From positions 1,240,001 through 1,304,000 of the forward strand of contig OZ246956.1 in NCBI GenBank assembly GCA_965232105.1: a DNA stretch of 64,000 nucleotides, given 5' to 3'. The notes beneath the pieces were generated by a model. It worked only from the letters and a program-made list of their open reading frames with translations. It had not been told where the DNA came from and did no database searches. Positions 53,092 through 62,055 of the stretch are shown here, one piece after another (within the stretch, counting starts at the first letter, position 1; every line of letters begins with the position of its first letter). Origin of the DNA: Multivorans sp965232105. Lineage in GTDB: Bacteria; Acidobacteriota; Thermoanaerobaculia; Multivoradales; Multivoraceae. The position numbers and the translations under genes were made by a program.

Positions 53092-54264
53092 ATGTACGGC
53101 CACGACATCGGCGAGCGCGACCCGCTCTTGATCGACCGAGCAGCAGCCGCGGAGTTGCCTAGCGAGGAGGCCATACGCGAGTGGGCCCGCGACAAGCGCG
53201 TCTTCATCTCGAGCGTCATGAAGGAACTCCCCGCGGAGCGGAGGGCCGCCGCGGAAGGCGTTCGCGCGGTCGGTGCTCGCCCCGTGATGTTCGAGGAGTT
53301 CGGCGGCCGGGACGCGAACCCGGTAGATGCCTACTTGGATGAGCTCGAGACCTGCCAGATCTATCTCGGCATTCTCGGCCGGCGCTACGGAGCTTTGCTG
53401 TCGACACGCTTCTCCGCTACACACGCCGAGTTCCGGCACGCCGAAAGCCGGGGTCTGAGGATGGCTGTTTGGGCGCTCCGCACGCAGGAGCGGGAGGGGC
53501 CGCAAGAGTCTTTCCTAGGGGAGGCGCGCACTTACTACGTAGTACCAGCCTTTCGCTCACCAACTGAGCTGCGCCAGCAGGTCGCGGATCGGCTTCGGAC
53601 CATTGCGGCAGAAGATCTCGCCCCTTGGAGCAAGCTTGGCTCGATAGTGTTTCGTGCGAAGGAGGTGACGCACGAGGGCCAGGAGATTGCCGTCACGGCA
53701 CGCGTCCAAAGTGACGATATCGCGCATGCCCTTGAGGGCGTTGCTCCTGACGACTTTGGCCGAGGAGAGGAAAGCCGGTTCACATGCGCCGGCCGTTCTC
53801 GCGATGTTCGTGTGACCAACGTCCGCAGTACGACCACAACGGCACGCTCCAAGCTGGTCAGGCTACAGCTAGAGATCATCGAGGCTCAGCAAGACATCTT
53901 TGTCGATGTCGGATTCGGCGGGCTTGAGTCCGACGAAGTAACAGAGGTGATACTTCGGGCTGCTCTTCTTGGCGAGTCGAACCGGTCGGCGACACACAAG
54001 ATCGACTACCTGCCAGAGATGGCCGATCCCCTTCAGCCTCTGCGAGAAGCTAGGGTGTCGGACGAGATCGTTCGCCCTTTGGCCGAACTGATGGTCGTCG
54101 ACGAGTTGGTCGGTTCCGGCCGAGCGTCCCGAGTTACGAGATTCAGCCTGGGTGCCTCGGTAGGAGGCCAACGCAGGCTCGAACTGCAGTGGGAACCGCC
54201 TCGGAGATACGCCAACGAGAGGCGTCCGCGAAGGTTCGAGCTAAACGGGACTGTCGAGCTCTAG
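53092..54264 (+). CDS. DUF4062-domain protein, candidate defence or stress effector
   Basis: 390 aa. The DUF4062 N-terminal domain is clear: KRVFISSVMKELPAERRAAA, PVMFEEFGGRDANPVDAYLD and CQIYLGILGRRYGALLS. This is a Rossmann-like, TIR-related domain often fused to NTPase or nuclease parts in defence genes. The following 200 residues (for example SDDIAHALEGVAPDDFGRGE) are not recognised. It lies in the middle of the defence/toxin island. Confidence 0.75.
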   Translation: MYGHDIGERDPLLIDRAAAAELPSEEAIREWARDKRVFISSVMKELPAERRAAAEGVRAVGARPVMFEEFGGRDANPVDAYLDELETCQIYLGILGRRYGALLSTRFSATHAEFRHAESRGLRMAVWALRTQEREGPQESFLGEARTYYVVPAFRSPTELRQQVADRLRTIAAEDLAPWSKLGSIVFRAKEVTHEGQEIAVTARVQSDDIAHALEGVAPDDFGRGEESRFTCAGRSRDVRVTNVRSTTTTARSKLVRLQLEIIEAQQDIFVDVGFGGLESDEVTEVILRAALLGESNRSATHKIDYLPEMADPLQPLREARVSDEIVRPLAELMVVDELVGSGRASRVTRFSLGASVGGQRRLELQWEPPRRYANERRPRRFELNGTVEL

Positions 54265-54655
54265 TTGCGAGCGCCTGGGCGTCAACGTCCTGGCGGCTCC
54301 AGACCTGATCAAGCTTGGCCCGCGGCTCGTGATCAGGAACGCCTCCCTTGCGGCCGCACCGCCCCCGAAGCCAGTCCAGCGAAGTCCCGTTGCCACGGCC
54401 GCGAGCCGCAGTCAAGTGCAGCTCGGAGCCTTGGTACGCAAGCCGCACGTTCTCTCTAGCCCCGTGGACGGCTTCAAGGTATCGTTCCTCGTCACGGCTG
54501 CGGATTCGGTGTCGTGGTCGCATACAGGAGTCCTCCGGTAGCTCTACCAAAGGGCTACCGGACGAATAGCAAGAGAGTCAAGTCACCACTAGCCACACGT
54601 CGTCCCAACTGTCGGTCGACGGCTTCGAACTCAGACAGGATCTCCGACGCCAGGA
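54265..54655. other. Region without a convincing gene
   Basis: 391 bp between the DUF4062 gene and the DUF4238-like frame. A minus-strand open frame overlaps the end of the DUF4062 gene but shows no motif. The 3' part just before 54656 should contain the missing start of the DUF4238-like gene. Confidence 0.4.
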
Positions 54656-55675
54656 CGAAGACAGCATTTCATACCCCAGTTCCTTCAATCCGGATTTGCT
54701 GCTTCGGACGGTAAGACCCAATCTCAGGTCTGGGTGTTTCATCGGTCCCATGGGTCCTACAAGACGAACATCCTTAACGTTGGAGTGCAGGGCAAGTTCT
54801 ACACCGACGACGAGAACCATGACGCCGATCCCGGCATCACCAGAATCGAAGGGCAGTACGCGGATCTCGTCGCCGACCTTCGGTCAGGTTCCCAGTCGTC
54901 TCTAAGCGATCCACTTATCCCTCAGATGATCACGCATTTCGAGATTCGGACCAGGCAATTCCGGGAGAACTTGACTCACCTCGTCCAGCGTGGGTTCAAA
55001 GGTCTGCTAGATCACCTGGTAGGTGAGAGCGGAACTGAGCGTCTGATCGGCTACATGCGTGCGAATCCCTCGTTGCTTGAAGAAGAGGTCCGAAAACGCA
55101 ATCTGCCTCCTGAGTTCGTGGCTCTCATGAAAGTGTTCCTGCCTCAGCAGATCAGGGCCACACAAGAAGAGCGCGATAAGACAATCGGAATGATGCGTCC
55201 CTATGTCGCCACGGAGATCCCGAAGCTCGCAAAGACATCCCACATAGAGGCTCTTCGGAAGTCGACGGCCCCGCCAAAGCGGTCACGGCGCCTTGATGGT
55301 CTCAAGTACGAAGTCCTGCCCACCAAGGATGGGAGTCTCATCCTTGGAGATGCCGTCGTCCTCTTTCGGACGGATGGGCCCAAGCAGTACAGGAACGTCT
55401 TTCAAGGTAGCGACGGATTGTTGAGCGTGTATCTTCCTTTGTCGCCATCGGTCATCTTGGTTGGAACAGCTGCAGGGGCGGCTAGTCTTCCACCGAACCT
55501 CAATCGAGAAGTGGCACGGTGTTCGCTGGAGTACTTCATCTCGAGCGAGGATTCAGATGAGAACAGGTACCTGAGTCGGCAGATCGGCGAGGGTGCCGCG
55601 TTCATCTCCGATGCAGAAGTCAGTCAGATAGTCGAGGGCGCACTTCCTCTTCAACGAGACCGCACGGAGCAGTGA
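54656..55675 (+). CDS. DUF4238-like protein, start codon not identifiable
   Basis: The conserved DUF4238 N-terminal motif RRQHFIPQFLQSGFAASDGK TQSQVWVF is encoded from about 54656, upstream of the first usable start (GTG 54734). The frame is open back to a TAG at 54590 but contains no ATG, GTG or TTG in between. The rest (NVGVQGKFYTDDEN, EGQYADLV, DPLIPQMITHFEIRTRQFRE) fits DUF4238. Either the start is non-standard, or a mutation has damaged the 5' end. DUF4238 proteins are frequent in defence islands. Function unknown. Confidence 0.65.
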   Translation, partial: RRQHFIPQFLQSGFAASDGKTQSQVWVFHRSHGSYKTNILNVGVQGKFYTDDENHDADPGITRIEGQYADLVADLRSGSQSSLSDPLIPQMITHFEIRTRQFRENLTHLVQRGFKGLLDHLVGESGTERLIGYMRANPSLLEEEVRKRNLPPEFVALMKVFLPQQIRATQEERDKTIGMMRPYVATEIPKLAKTSHIEALRKSTAPPKRSRRLDGLKYEVLPTKDGSLILGDAVVLFRTDGPKQYRNVFQGSDGLLSVYLPLSPSVILVGTAAGAASLPPNLNREVARCSLEYFISSEDSDENRYLSRQIGEGAAFISDAEVSQIVEGALPLQRDRTEQ

Positions 55676-55694
55676 CGGATAGGAGCGGCGAACG

Positions 55695-56303
55695 ATGGGC
55701 TTTGACGTGGTCATCTCAGTGTTGCCCCTAACTTTAGAGTACCTTGGTCGGGGAGCGTCTTGGTTGCGCGGGCGCAGTTTGGAACTCAGGTGCATGCCAG
55801 TCATCGACTGGGCCAAGGAGAGCGAGGAGACCGACTACTGCGAGAAGGGCCGGCAGATCTGGAGCCCGGAGCAGAATCCAGGCGGGCCGTCTCGCACGGA
55901 CCTACCCGTGGTCCAGTTGGATCTTCGTTGGCCCAACAAGAAGGGTCTACGGAGCGTACCTCTTGTTCTCCTAGCCCTGGAGCAAGGGTTCGTCCAAGGC
56001 TGTGTCGTTCAGTCGCCTGATGATTCAGATTACTATCGAGCGTTCGTTTGCTTGACCTACAAGGGACGTCGGGCTTGGGCTCGATACTGCACAGACCGCC
56101 GCATGAGGAGGAGAAGTCGTGCTTTCTATATGGGACCTCTTGGTGGCGAGAGATACGAGCATCTCCGAAGGGACCCGCGGACGGCGTGGAGCTTGTACCC
56201 GCCAGAGAGTCCCCAGCGCATGGTCAAGAGGGAACAGGCCGACGTAACCTATGGACTCATGACGCCTGACATCAAGGAGAAGATGGCGGAGCTCGAAGCC
56301 TAA
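55695..56303 (+). CDS. Hypothetical protein
   Basis: 202 aa from ATG 55695, preceded by GGATAGGAGCGG. Features visible: an N-terminal hydrophobic stretch (VVISVLPLTLEYLG), a middle beta-rich part (PVVQLDLRWPNKKGLRSVPL) and an Arg-rich region (RYCTDRRMRRRSRAF). No family is recognised. It follows the DUF4238-like gene by 19 bp and may be cotranscribed. Confidence 0.5.
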   Translation: MGFDVVISVLPLTLEYLGRGASWLRGRSLELRCMPVIDWAKESEETDYCEKGRQIWSPEQNPGGPSRTDLPVVQLDLRWPNKKGLRSVPLVLLALEQGFVQGCVVQSPDDSDYYRAFVCLTYKGRRAWARYCTDRRMRRRSRAFYMGPLGGERYEHLRRDPRTAWSLYPPESPQRMVKREQADVTYGLMTPDIKEKMAELEA

Positions 56304-56553
56304 ACCTAGGCGGGTCAGCGATTTTCGCTATGTAACTTTGGGATACACTCTCCTCCCGAGAGCGGACAGGTCGTTAGGGTGTACTCCTCGGCCGAGAGGA
56401 GGAGCCAGTGCCCATCCAGGGGACTTTGACGGGATGTGGAGGTGCGACTAAGAAGCTGACTGGAATGCTGACCTCGACTTCATCACCTGGGAGTTCACAA
56501 CTAGACGAAGCGAGATCACTAAAACCAACTGCGGACAGAGGAGTGATTGTTCA

Positions 56554-56913
56554 ATGGCAAGAATCTACTATCCGACAGAGTACATGATACATGCGAACCG
56601 GCTAACCGGCGCCGTGGAAGTTCTTCCACTCCTTCCGAGCGGGCACGGCGGAGGTCCGGCGGGAACCGTAAGGGAAGAAGGCGGCCGGTGGATTGCCGTT
56701 CGAGGAGGCGGCGAACGAGAGACCGAACACGCCACGCAAGACGAAGCTGCAAGATCGCTCCTGGAGAACGTCATCATGCGGCTCGGAGCAGGCGATGAGT
56801 CGGAGGCCGAGGGCAGCCGGGTGGCATTGCCCGAGCCGGCTTCCCCTCGTCTCTCTTCGAGGGGCCCAGGAGGTGGGGACGCACCGCGTGGAACAGATCC
56901 CACCGGTCGGTAG
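56554..56913 (+). CDS. Small hypothetical protein
   Basis: 119 aa from ATG 56554. Begins ARIYYPTEYMIHANRLTGAV and ends in a disordered Pro/Gly-rich tail. An AGAGGAG motif lies upstream at slightly long spacing. No family recognised. Confidence 0.4.
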   Translation: MARIYYPTEYMIHANRLTGAVEVLPLLPSGHGGGPAGTVREEGGRWIAVRGGGERETEHATQDEAARSLLENVIMRLGAGDESEAEGSRVALPEPASPRLSSRGPGGGDAPRGTDPTGR

Positions 56914-56982
56914 TAATCGCAGAGCGGCCTTCGGTGGTTGGCCTGCGTGAAGTGGGGTAGTGGCCTAGTTCGAATCTGGCCG

Positions 56983-57216
56983 TCAGTCCTCTCCGAACTC
57001 AGCCCCTTCGCGCGCCGCGTTCGGACCCGCGACTCGCCGCAGCAGATCGTTGGCAGCTTCTTCAGCATCGTCTTGAGTCGGCCAAGTGTCGTCGAGTAGG
57101 TGTCCGTCAAGCTCAACTTTCCAGATGCCGTGTGATTCCTGGCGCACATGCGCTTGGTGCTTGCCCCATCGAATCGAGACTCCGCCAGAGTGGTACGTGG
57201 TCGTAGGGCTGCTCAT
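56983..57216 (-). CDS. Small hypothetical protein
   Basis: 77 aa from ATG 57216 with GGGGAG at about 7 nt. Contains a compact motif SIRWGKHQAHVRQESHGIWK VELDGHLLDDTW and an acidic helical C-terminus (DDAEEAANDLLRRV). It is a real gene by start signal, but no family is recognised. Confidence 0.55.
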   Translation of the reverse strand: MSSPTTTYHSGGVSIRWGKHQAHVRQESHGIWKVELDGHLLDDTWPTQDDAEEAANDLLRRVAGPNAAREGAEFGED

Positions 57217-57266
57217 TTGCGATCTCCCCTTGTGGTGGCTGTTGATCGACGAGGCCCGCCGGTACC

Positions 57267-58703
57267 CTACTGCTCCTCTACGCCTGCGAGTTCCTGCAAA
57301 GAGGCAAGTTCGACTGCGTTGGGTGCTCTGCCAGTCTGCTTGACGAACTCGGCGATCAGTTGTGCCAGCAACTCAGTTTCGGCACCTGATCCCGTATTCG
57401 GAGGCTGCGAGCTGGTCTCTGGTGTCGGCACGTCCACTGTAGTGGACGCCGCCGTGTCTTTGGCAACGTCACCAACCGTCTTGACGTCCATCGTCTCCCA
57501 TCTTGGCGTACCCGTTACAGCTGCCGCAGTCTCCCTGCGGCCGAACCCATGCACGGGCAACGTGGAGACCGGGGCTTCAGCGGAAGGGACCAGGGTTTGG
57601 TACTGCCGAGTTCGCTTGGCGGTCTTCGTCGCCGACCGCTGCTTGTGAGCGGCCAACAGTGCTTCTCGTTCGGTCTTCTTGAGCTTCGGCTCCTTGCACT
57701 CGGGGATCGGGATATCTCGATACGCTGCCCCGCTTGCCAGTTGGGCGGTTACATGGTCAGCGGCCAGTCGAGTGCGAAACGCTCTCTCAACATGCGAGGG
57801 GTGCGAGGAACCTCTGCTCTGATGATCCCTCTGTGTGTTGGCCAGCCTCTCCCAGAGGAAGGGTGCTGCATTCACGTCGTATCCGGCCCTAGCTGCGTAG
57901 TAGACGCCTCGGCAATCAGCACGTCTCTCCATTCGCTTGGAGTACGAGATTGCGCCCAGGGCTGCGCCAAGTTGCGCGTAGTCGTCTCCTGTATACAGCC
58001 CGGTTTCGGCTTGGACATAGGCCCCAACAGCCGCGCCGAGAATCGCACCAAGTACTGCTCGATTCTGCTTCTTCTCGTGATGGCGAAGAGTGATGTGGGC
58101 AAGCTCGTGACCAACGACCGTGGCCAGCTCGGCATCTGCAAGCGACGAAGCCGTTCCAGCAGACAGGAAGATCATTTGGCCGTTGGTAGCCGCAAGCCAG
58201 TCAGGAGTATCCACGAATGCTACGCCGGGACCGCAGGCGAGGGATTTCGCTACGCCGACTGTACGAGGTACATATCCCTCTGTGACCACCGTGACGAGCT
58301 GGTTGTTGGTTCCTCTAGAGAGCCTTGCGTAAGTCTCCTGAGCCATCTTCCCGTAACCCAGGTGTTGGCCGTTGACGTGGGTGATGCGGTCGCCGGGCCT
58401 GAGTCCTGACTTCTCGGCTTCAGAACCAGGCCACACATCGTAGATGACAGGCTCGGTAGGTGTGGATGAGGGGCGGTCGAACATGAACCCACTCAGCCAC
58501 CGACGTGTAGTGTTCTCGCACCAAGTCCCGTTCGCCGTTGCCACCGCGTACTCGATGGCGTGAACGCGAGCCGATGCGGCCACCAGTTCGTCTCGGGTGA
58601 ATCCTTGGGCCTGCGCCGTCGCTCCCACGAACAGGTGCGCGGCCATCGTGGCGATGACCAATCCGACAGCCAGCCAGGCCGCCCGTTCTGCGAGCTGCTT
58701 CAT
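57267..58703 (-). CDS. M48-family metalloprotease with PDZ domain, periplasmic
   Basis: 478 aa from ATG 58703 with AAGGAGAAGG upstream. N-terminal signal anchor (AAWLAVGLVIATMAAHLFVG), a PDZ domain (IYDVWPGSEAEKSGLRPGDR ITHVNG), then the zinc protease core HELAHITLRH with a third ligand region (RRADCRGVYYAARAGYD). A long disordered C-terminal tail follows. It resembles BepA/LoiP-type quality-control proteases, with the PDZ domain placed before the protease. Confidence 0.85.
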   Translation of the reverse strand: MKQLAERAAWLAVGLVIATMAAHLFVGATAQAQGFTRDELVAASARVHAIEYAVATANGTWCENTTRRWLSGFMFDRPSSTPTEPVIYDVWPGSEAEKSGLRPGDRITHVNGQHLGYGKMAQETYARLSRGTNNQLVTVVTEGYVPRTVGVAKSLACGPGVAFVDTPDWLAATNGQMIFLSAGTASSLADAELATVVGHELAHITLRHHEKKQNRAVLGAILGAAVGAYVQAETGLYTGDDYAQLGAALGAISYSKRMERRADCRGVYYAARAGYDVNAAPFLWERLANTQRDHQSRGSSHPSHVERAFRTRLAADHVTAQLASGAAYRDIPIPECKEPKLKKTEREALLAAHKQRSATKTAKRTRQYQTLVPSAEAPVSTLPVHGFGRRETAAAVTGTPRWETMDVKTVGDVAKDTAASTTVDVPTPETSSQPPNTGSGAETELLAQLIAEFVKQTGRAPNAVELASLQELAGVEEQ

Positions 58704-58780
58704 GTCCTTCTCCTTCTTGGCGAGGCTGTTCTCAACCGTGCTTGATAATGCCCCAAGGCTGATGCCTTGGTCACGCCGCC

Positions 58781-59683
58781 CTACAACCTCCCCGTAGCCC
58801 TCGCCCGCTCCAACACCGGCTCATAGATCCGCAGCGTCGCCGCATCCACCAACTGCCCGCCCTTGCCGCCGGCCCCGGCTCCCTTCGCCACGGACTCGTT
58901 GTACAGGTCGACCATCTTCTGCGCCTGCTTGATCTCCCTGGGCGACGGCGCGAAGACATCGTTGGCGAGCGGGATCTGGTTGGGGTGGATGCACCACTTG
59001 CCGACGGCGCCGAGGGTGGCGGCGTAGGTGGCCTGCTTCATGTAGGCGTGATCGTTCTTGAAGTCGCCGAAGGGGCCGTCGATCGCGTCGATGCCGGCGG
59101 CGCGGCAGGCGGCGATCATGCGGACGCGGTGGGCGGACCACATGTCGCCGGGGTAGCGGTAGTCCTTGTCGAGTTCGTGGCCGAAGCGCATGCCCATGCT
59201 GCCGGAGAGGTCGCCGAAGCCGAGGATGAGCGCCTCTAGCCGGGGCGAGGAGGTGGCGATCGCCTCGACGTTGGCGAGGCCCTCGGCCTCCTCGATCAGG
59301 GCCTCCAGGCCGATCTTGCGGTCGAGACCGAGCTTGAGCTCGAGCCCGTCGAGCATCGTCTCGAAGAACCAGATGTCGCGCGGCTGCTTGACCTTGGGCA
59401 GGATGATGATGTCGAGGTTCTCGCCGGCGCCTTCGACGACGCTGATCACGTCGTCCACGGCCCAGCGGGTGGTGTGGTCGTTCACGCGCACGGAGCGCAC
59501 CTTGTTGCCCCAGTCGAGATCGTTCAGGCCGTCGATGGCGATCTGGCGCGCGCCCTCCTTCTTGTCGGGGGAGACGGCGTCCTCCAGGTCGAGGAAGACG
59601 AGGTCGGCGGAGCTTCCGGCCGACTTCTCGACCATCCTGGGGTTGCTGGCGGGCACCGCCAGCTCGGAACGTCTCAGTCGCAT
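58781..59683 (-). CDS. CitE/HpcH-family CoA-ester lyase (malyl/citramalyl-CoA lyase-like)
   Basis: 300 aa from ATG 59683 with AAGGAGAAG upstream. Typical CitE-like motifs: LRRSELAVPASNPRMVEKSA, DLVFLDLEDAVSPDKKEGAR, IILPKVKQPRDIWF, FGDLSGSMGMRFG and GKWCIHPNQIPLANDVFAPS. This family cleaves or forms malyl-, methylmalyl- or citramalyl-CoA. It is the last gene of the operon with the CoA-transferase and two MaoC hydratases and follows the transferase by 2 bp. Confidence 0.88.
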   Translation of the reverse strand: MRLRRSELAVPASNPRMVEKSAGSSADLVFLDLEDAVSPDKKEGARQIAIDGLNDLDWGNKVRSVRVNDHTTRWAVDDVISVVEGAGENLDIIILPKVKQPRDIWFFETMLDGLELKLGLDRKIGLEALIEEAEGLANVEAIATSSPRLEALILGFGDLSGSMGMRFGHELDKDYRYPGDMWSAHRVRMIAACRAAGIDAIDGPFGDFKNDHAYMKQATYAATLGAVGKWCIHPNQIPLANDVFAPSPREIKQAQKMVDLYNESVAKGAGAGGKGGQLVDAATLRIYEPVLERARATGRL

Positions 59684-59685
59684 GG

Positions 59686-60960
59686 CTACTTCTCCTTGGG
59701 CGGGTCTTCCTGGTCCGGCCCGGCGTTGATCCCGGCGTTGATCCCGAATTGGGCGAGGATCTCTTCGCGGTGCTCGTCGAGCAGGGGGGCCCTGCTGCGC
59801 ACGCCGGTCTTCGTTTCGGTGTACTTGATCGGGCTGCCGACGATCCTGACGGGCTCGTTGTCGCCCGGCAGCTCGACTTCGGCGACCATCTCGCGGACCG
59901 CGGTGTGGGGGCTCTCGAAGATGTCGGCCGCGGTCTGCACCGGGCCGCAGGGGACCCGGCCGGCGAGCGCCTCGACGACCTGGTCGCGGGTACGCCCGCC
60001 GGCCCACTCGGAGACGACGCCTTCCACGAACTCCCGGTGCTTGCGGCGAGCCGCGAAGTCCTTCGTGCGTTCGTCGTCGACGAGTTCCGGCCGCCCCATC
60101 TCGTGGCAGAGGATCTCCCACTGGGCCGGCATGGGTGCGGCGATCGCCACGCCGCCGTCCTTCGCGTCGAAGATGCCGAACGGGCACAGGCTGTGGTGGT
60201 GCCTGCCGCGCGGCCCGAGCTGGTTGCTCTTCGCGGCGCCGTAGTTCGCGAAGAGGGACTCGCACAGCAGGTTGACGCCGTCGACCATCGCGACGTCCAT
60301 GAACTGGCCCTTGCCGGTGCGCCGCGCGTGGTGGACCCCGGCGACGACGCCGAGCGCCATCAGCGTCCCGGGAAACAGGTCGCCGACGGAGGCGCCCCCG
60401 GGGTAGCCCCCTCCGGACCCGCCGTCGCCCGCGGGGCCGTTGATGTGGGCGAAGCCGCCCATCGCCTGGGCCACGATGTCGAAGGCGGGCCAGTCGGCGT
60501 GGGGGCTCTCGCCGGTCCGCGGGTCGCCGAAGCCGCGCAGCGCCGCGTAGACGATCCGCGGGTTGCGCTCGCGGATCGTCTCGTAGCTCAGCCCGAGCCG
60601 GTCCATCACGCCGGCGCGCATGTTCTCGAGCACGGCGTCGGCCTGCTCGCACAGGCGGAGGAAGGTCTCGCGGTCGGCCTCGTTCTTCAGGTCGAGCGAG
60701 ATGCTGCGCTTGTTCCGGTTGATGCTGCCGAAGTAGCCGCCGAAGTCGCAGCCGCCGTCGACCCCGGCCTTGCCCTGGGCGGGGTGGATGAAGTCCGGCG
60801 GCGTCGGCGGCGAGGGGCGCGACATGTCGCCGGTCGGCGGCTCCACCTTGATCACGTCGGCGCCGAGGTCGGCGAGGATCGCCGAGCCGAACGGCCCGGC
60901 GAGCGCCATCGTGCAGTCGATGATGACGAGGTCGGAGAGGGGGCCTGACCCGCCGCTCAC
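59686..60960 (-). CDS. CaiB/BaiF family III CoA-transferase
   Basis: 424 aa from GTG 60960, overlapping the stop of the MaoC gene (TAGTG). Family III features: DLVIIDCTMALAGPFGSAIL, ADVIKVEPPTGDMSR, NRNKRSISLDLKN, and the conserved acidic residue region SVGDLFPGTLMALGVVAGVH (Asp nucleophile in the GD pair). It transfers CoA between dicarboxylic or related acids. In this gene context, mesaconyl-CoA, citramalyl-CoA or itaconyl-CoA are the leading substrates. A Pro-rich, Asn/Gly C-terminal tail is present. Confidence 0.88.
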   Translation of the reverse strand: MSGGSGPLSDLVIIDCTMALAGPFGSAILADLGADVIKVEPPTGDMSRPSPPTPPDFIHPAQGKAGVDGGCDFGGYFGSINRNKRSISLDLKNEADRETFLRLCEQADAVLENMRAGVMDRLGLSYETIRERNPRIVYAALRGFGDPRTGESPHADWPAFDIVAQAMGGFAHINGPAGDGGSGGGYPGGASVGDLFPGTLMALGVVAGVHHARRTGKGQFMDVAMVDGVNLLCESLFANYGAAKSNQLGPRGRHHHSLCPFGIFDAKDGGVAIAAPMPAQWEILCHEMGRPELVDDERTKDFAARRKHREFVEGVVSEWAGGRTRDQVVEALAGRVPCGPVQTAADIFESPHTAVREMVAEVELPGDNEPVRIVGSPIKYTETKTGVRSRAPLLDEHREEILAQFGINAGINAGPDQEDPPKEK

Positions 60961-61442
60961 TACGACCCCCAGTGCGAGCGGCGCTTGATCAGGACCTCGC
61001 GCTCGCCCTCGAAGACGATCGTGCCGTCCTGCTTCGTGCCCCAGTGCTTGAAGCGGACGACGCCGGCGTCGTCGCGGGCGGCGTCGCGGGTCTCGAGCAC
61101 CTCGGTGTAGGCGGTCAGCGAGTCGCCAAGGAAGACGGGCGCGCGGAAGCGCATCCTGTCGAGGCCGAGCTCGGCGAGGGCGTTCTCGGCCGTGTCCTGG
61201 GTCGCCAGGCCGATCACCGTCGAGCCGGTGACGAGGCCGAAGACGAGGCGCTGGCCGAAGGGGGACGCCTTCATCTTGTGCTCGTCGAAGTGGCCGTCGG
61301 CGGTGTTCAGGACGAGCTTGGTGAGGAGCTGGCTTTCGACTTCGTCGATCGTGGTGCCGCGGGCGTGGCGCATCTTCTGGCCGGCGGCGAAGTCTTCGAA
61401 GTAGGTGGAGGGGGAGGTGAGGGCTGCGGCCGACTCGCTCAT
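60960..61442 (-). CDS. MaoC-family hydratase/dehydratase
   Basis: 160 aa. Hot-dog-fold MaoC sequence: YFEDFAAGQKMRHARGTTID, HFDEHKMKASPFGQRLVFGL and RAPVFLGDSLTAYTEVLE. It adds or removes water on an enoyl-CoA. It overlaps the second MaoC gene by 4 nt upstream and the CoA-transferase by 1 nt downstream. Confidence 0.88.
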   Translation of the reverse strand: MSESAAALTSPSTYFEDFAAGQKMRHARGTTIDEVESQLLTKLVLNTADGHFDEHKMKASPFGQRLVFGLVTGSTVIGLATQDTAENALAELGLDRMRFRAPVFLGDSLTAYTEVLETRDAARDDAGVVRFKHWGTKQDGTIVFEGEREVLIKRRSHWGS

Positions 61443-61933
61443 GGCGTCGCCTCCCGGCGCTTGGCGACGAGGTTGGTGCGCTGGTAGCGCAGCACGACGT
61501 TGCCGTGCTGGTTGCGGGCCTCGGTCTCCCAGGTGACGATGCCGAAGTGGGGCCTGGAGCCGGATTCGCGGCGGCCGACGACCCGGCTCTTGCCGGTGAT
61601 CGTGTCGCCGGGGTAGACGGGCTGGTGGAACTTCACGTCGTTCACGCCGAGGAACGGCCCGCCGCCTTCGGAGAGGTCCTCGACGGACATGCCGACGACC
61701 GTGCAGAGCACGAGCAGCGGGTCGATGACGACGGAGTCGTGGCCGTGGGCGCGCGCGTACTCGGCGTTGAAGTAGAGCGGCGTGAACCGCATCGTCGCGG
61801 TGGCGAACAGGGCGTTGTCCGCTTCGGTGAGCGTGCGGCCCCAGTGGTGCTCGAAGGTCCGGCCTTCCTCGAAGTCCTGGTAGCGGTTGCCCTTCTTCTT
61901 GAGCGGGAAGGTGGAGAAGTCTGGATCGGGCAT
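61439..61933 (-). CDS. MaoC-family hydratase, second copy
   Basis: 164 aa from ATG 61933. MaoC-like sequence: KGNRYQDFEEGRTFEHHWGR, TEADNALFATATMRFTPLYF, GVNDVKFHQPVYPGDTITGK. Two MaoC subunits side by side suggest either a hetero-oligomer or two steps of the same pathway. A repeat copy lies 30 bp upstream. Confidence 0.85.
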   Translation of the reverse strand: MPDPDFSTFPLKKKGNRYQDFEEGRTFEHHWGRTLTEADNALFATATMRFTPLYFNAEYARAHGHDSVVIDPLLVLCTVVGMSVEDLSEGGGPFLGVNDVKFHQPVYPGDTITGKSRVVGRRESGSRPHFGIVTWETEARNQHGNVVLRYQRTNLVAKRREATP

Positions 61934-61963
61934 TGCGGCGAAGTTTCTACCACGCAGAGAATG

Positions 61964-62030
61964 GTCGCCGCTTCGCGGCGCGGTTTCTTGGCCGCCTTCG
62001 GCGGCAGCCGGCCAGAGGCCGGCGTACCCA
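61964..62030. repeat. Interspersed palindromic repeat, reverse orientation
   Basis: GTCGCCGCTTCGCGGCGC, GCCGCCTTCGGCGGC, GGCCAGAGGCCGGC and GTACCCAG in this order, the reverse of the copy at 25385. It is placed between divergent genes. Confidence 0.7.
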
Positions 62031-62055
62031 GCTTGCGCCGCGCTACGATTCCGGG

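Noticed and set aside
54143..54550. Minus-strand open frame of about 135 codons
   Set aside because: It overlaps the end of the DUF4062 gene, lacks a motif and a ribosome site.
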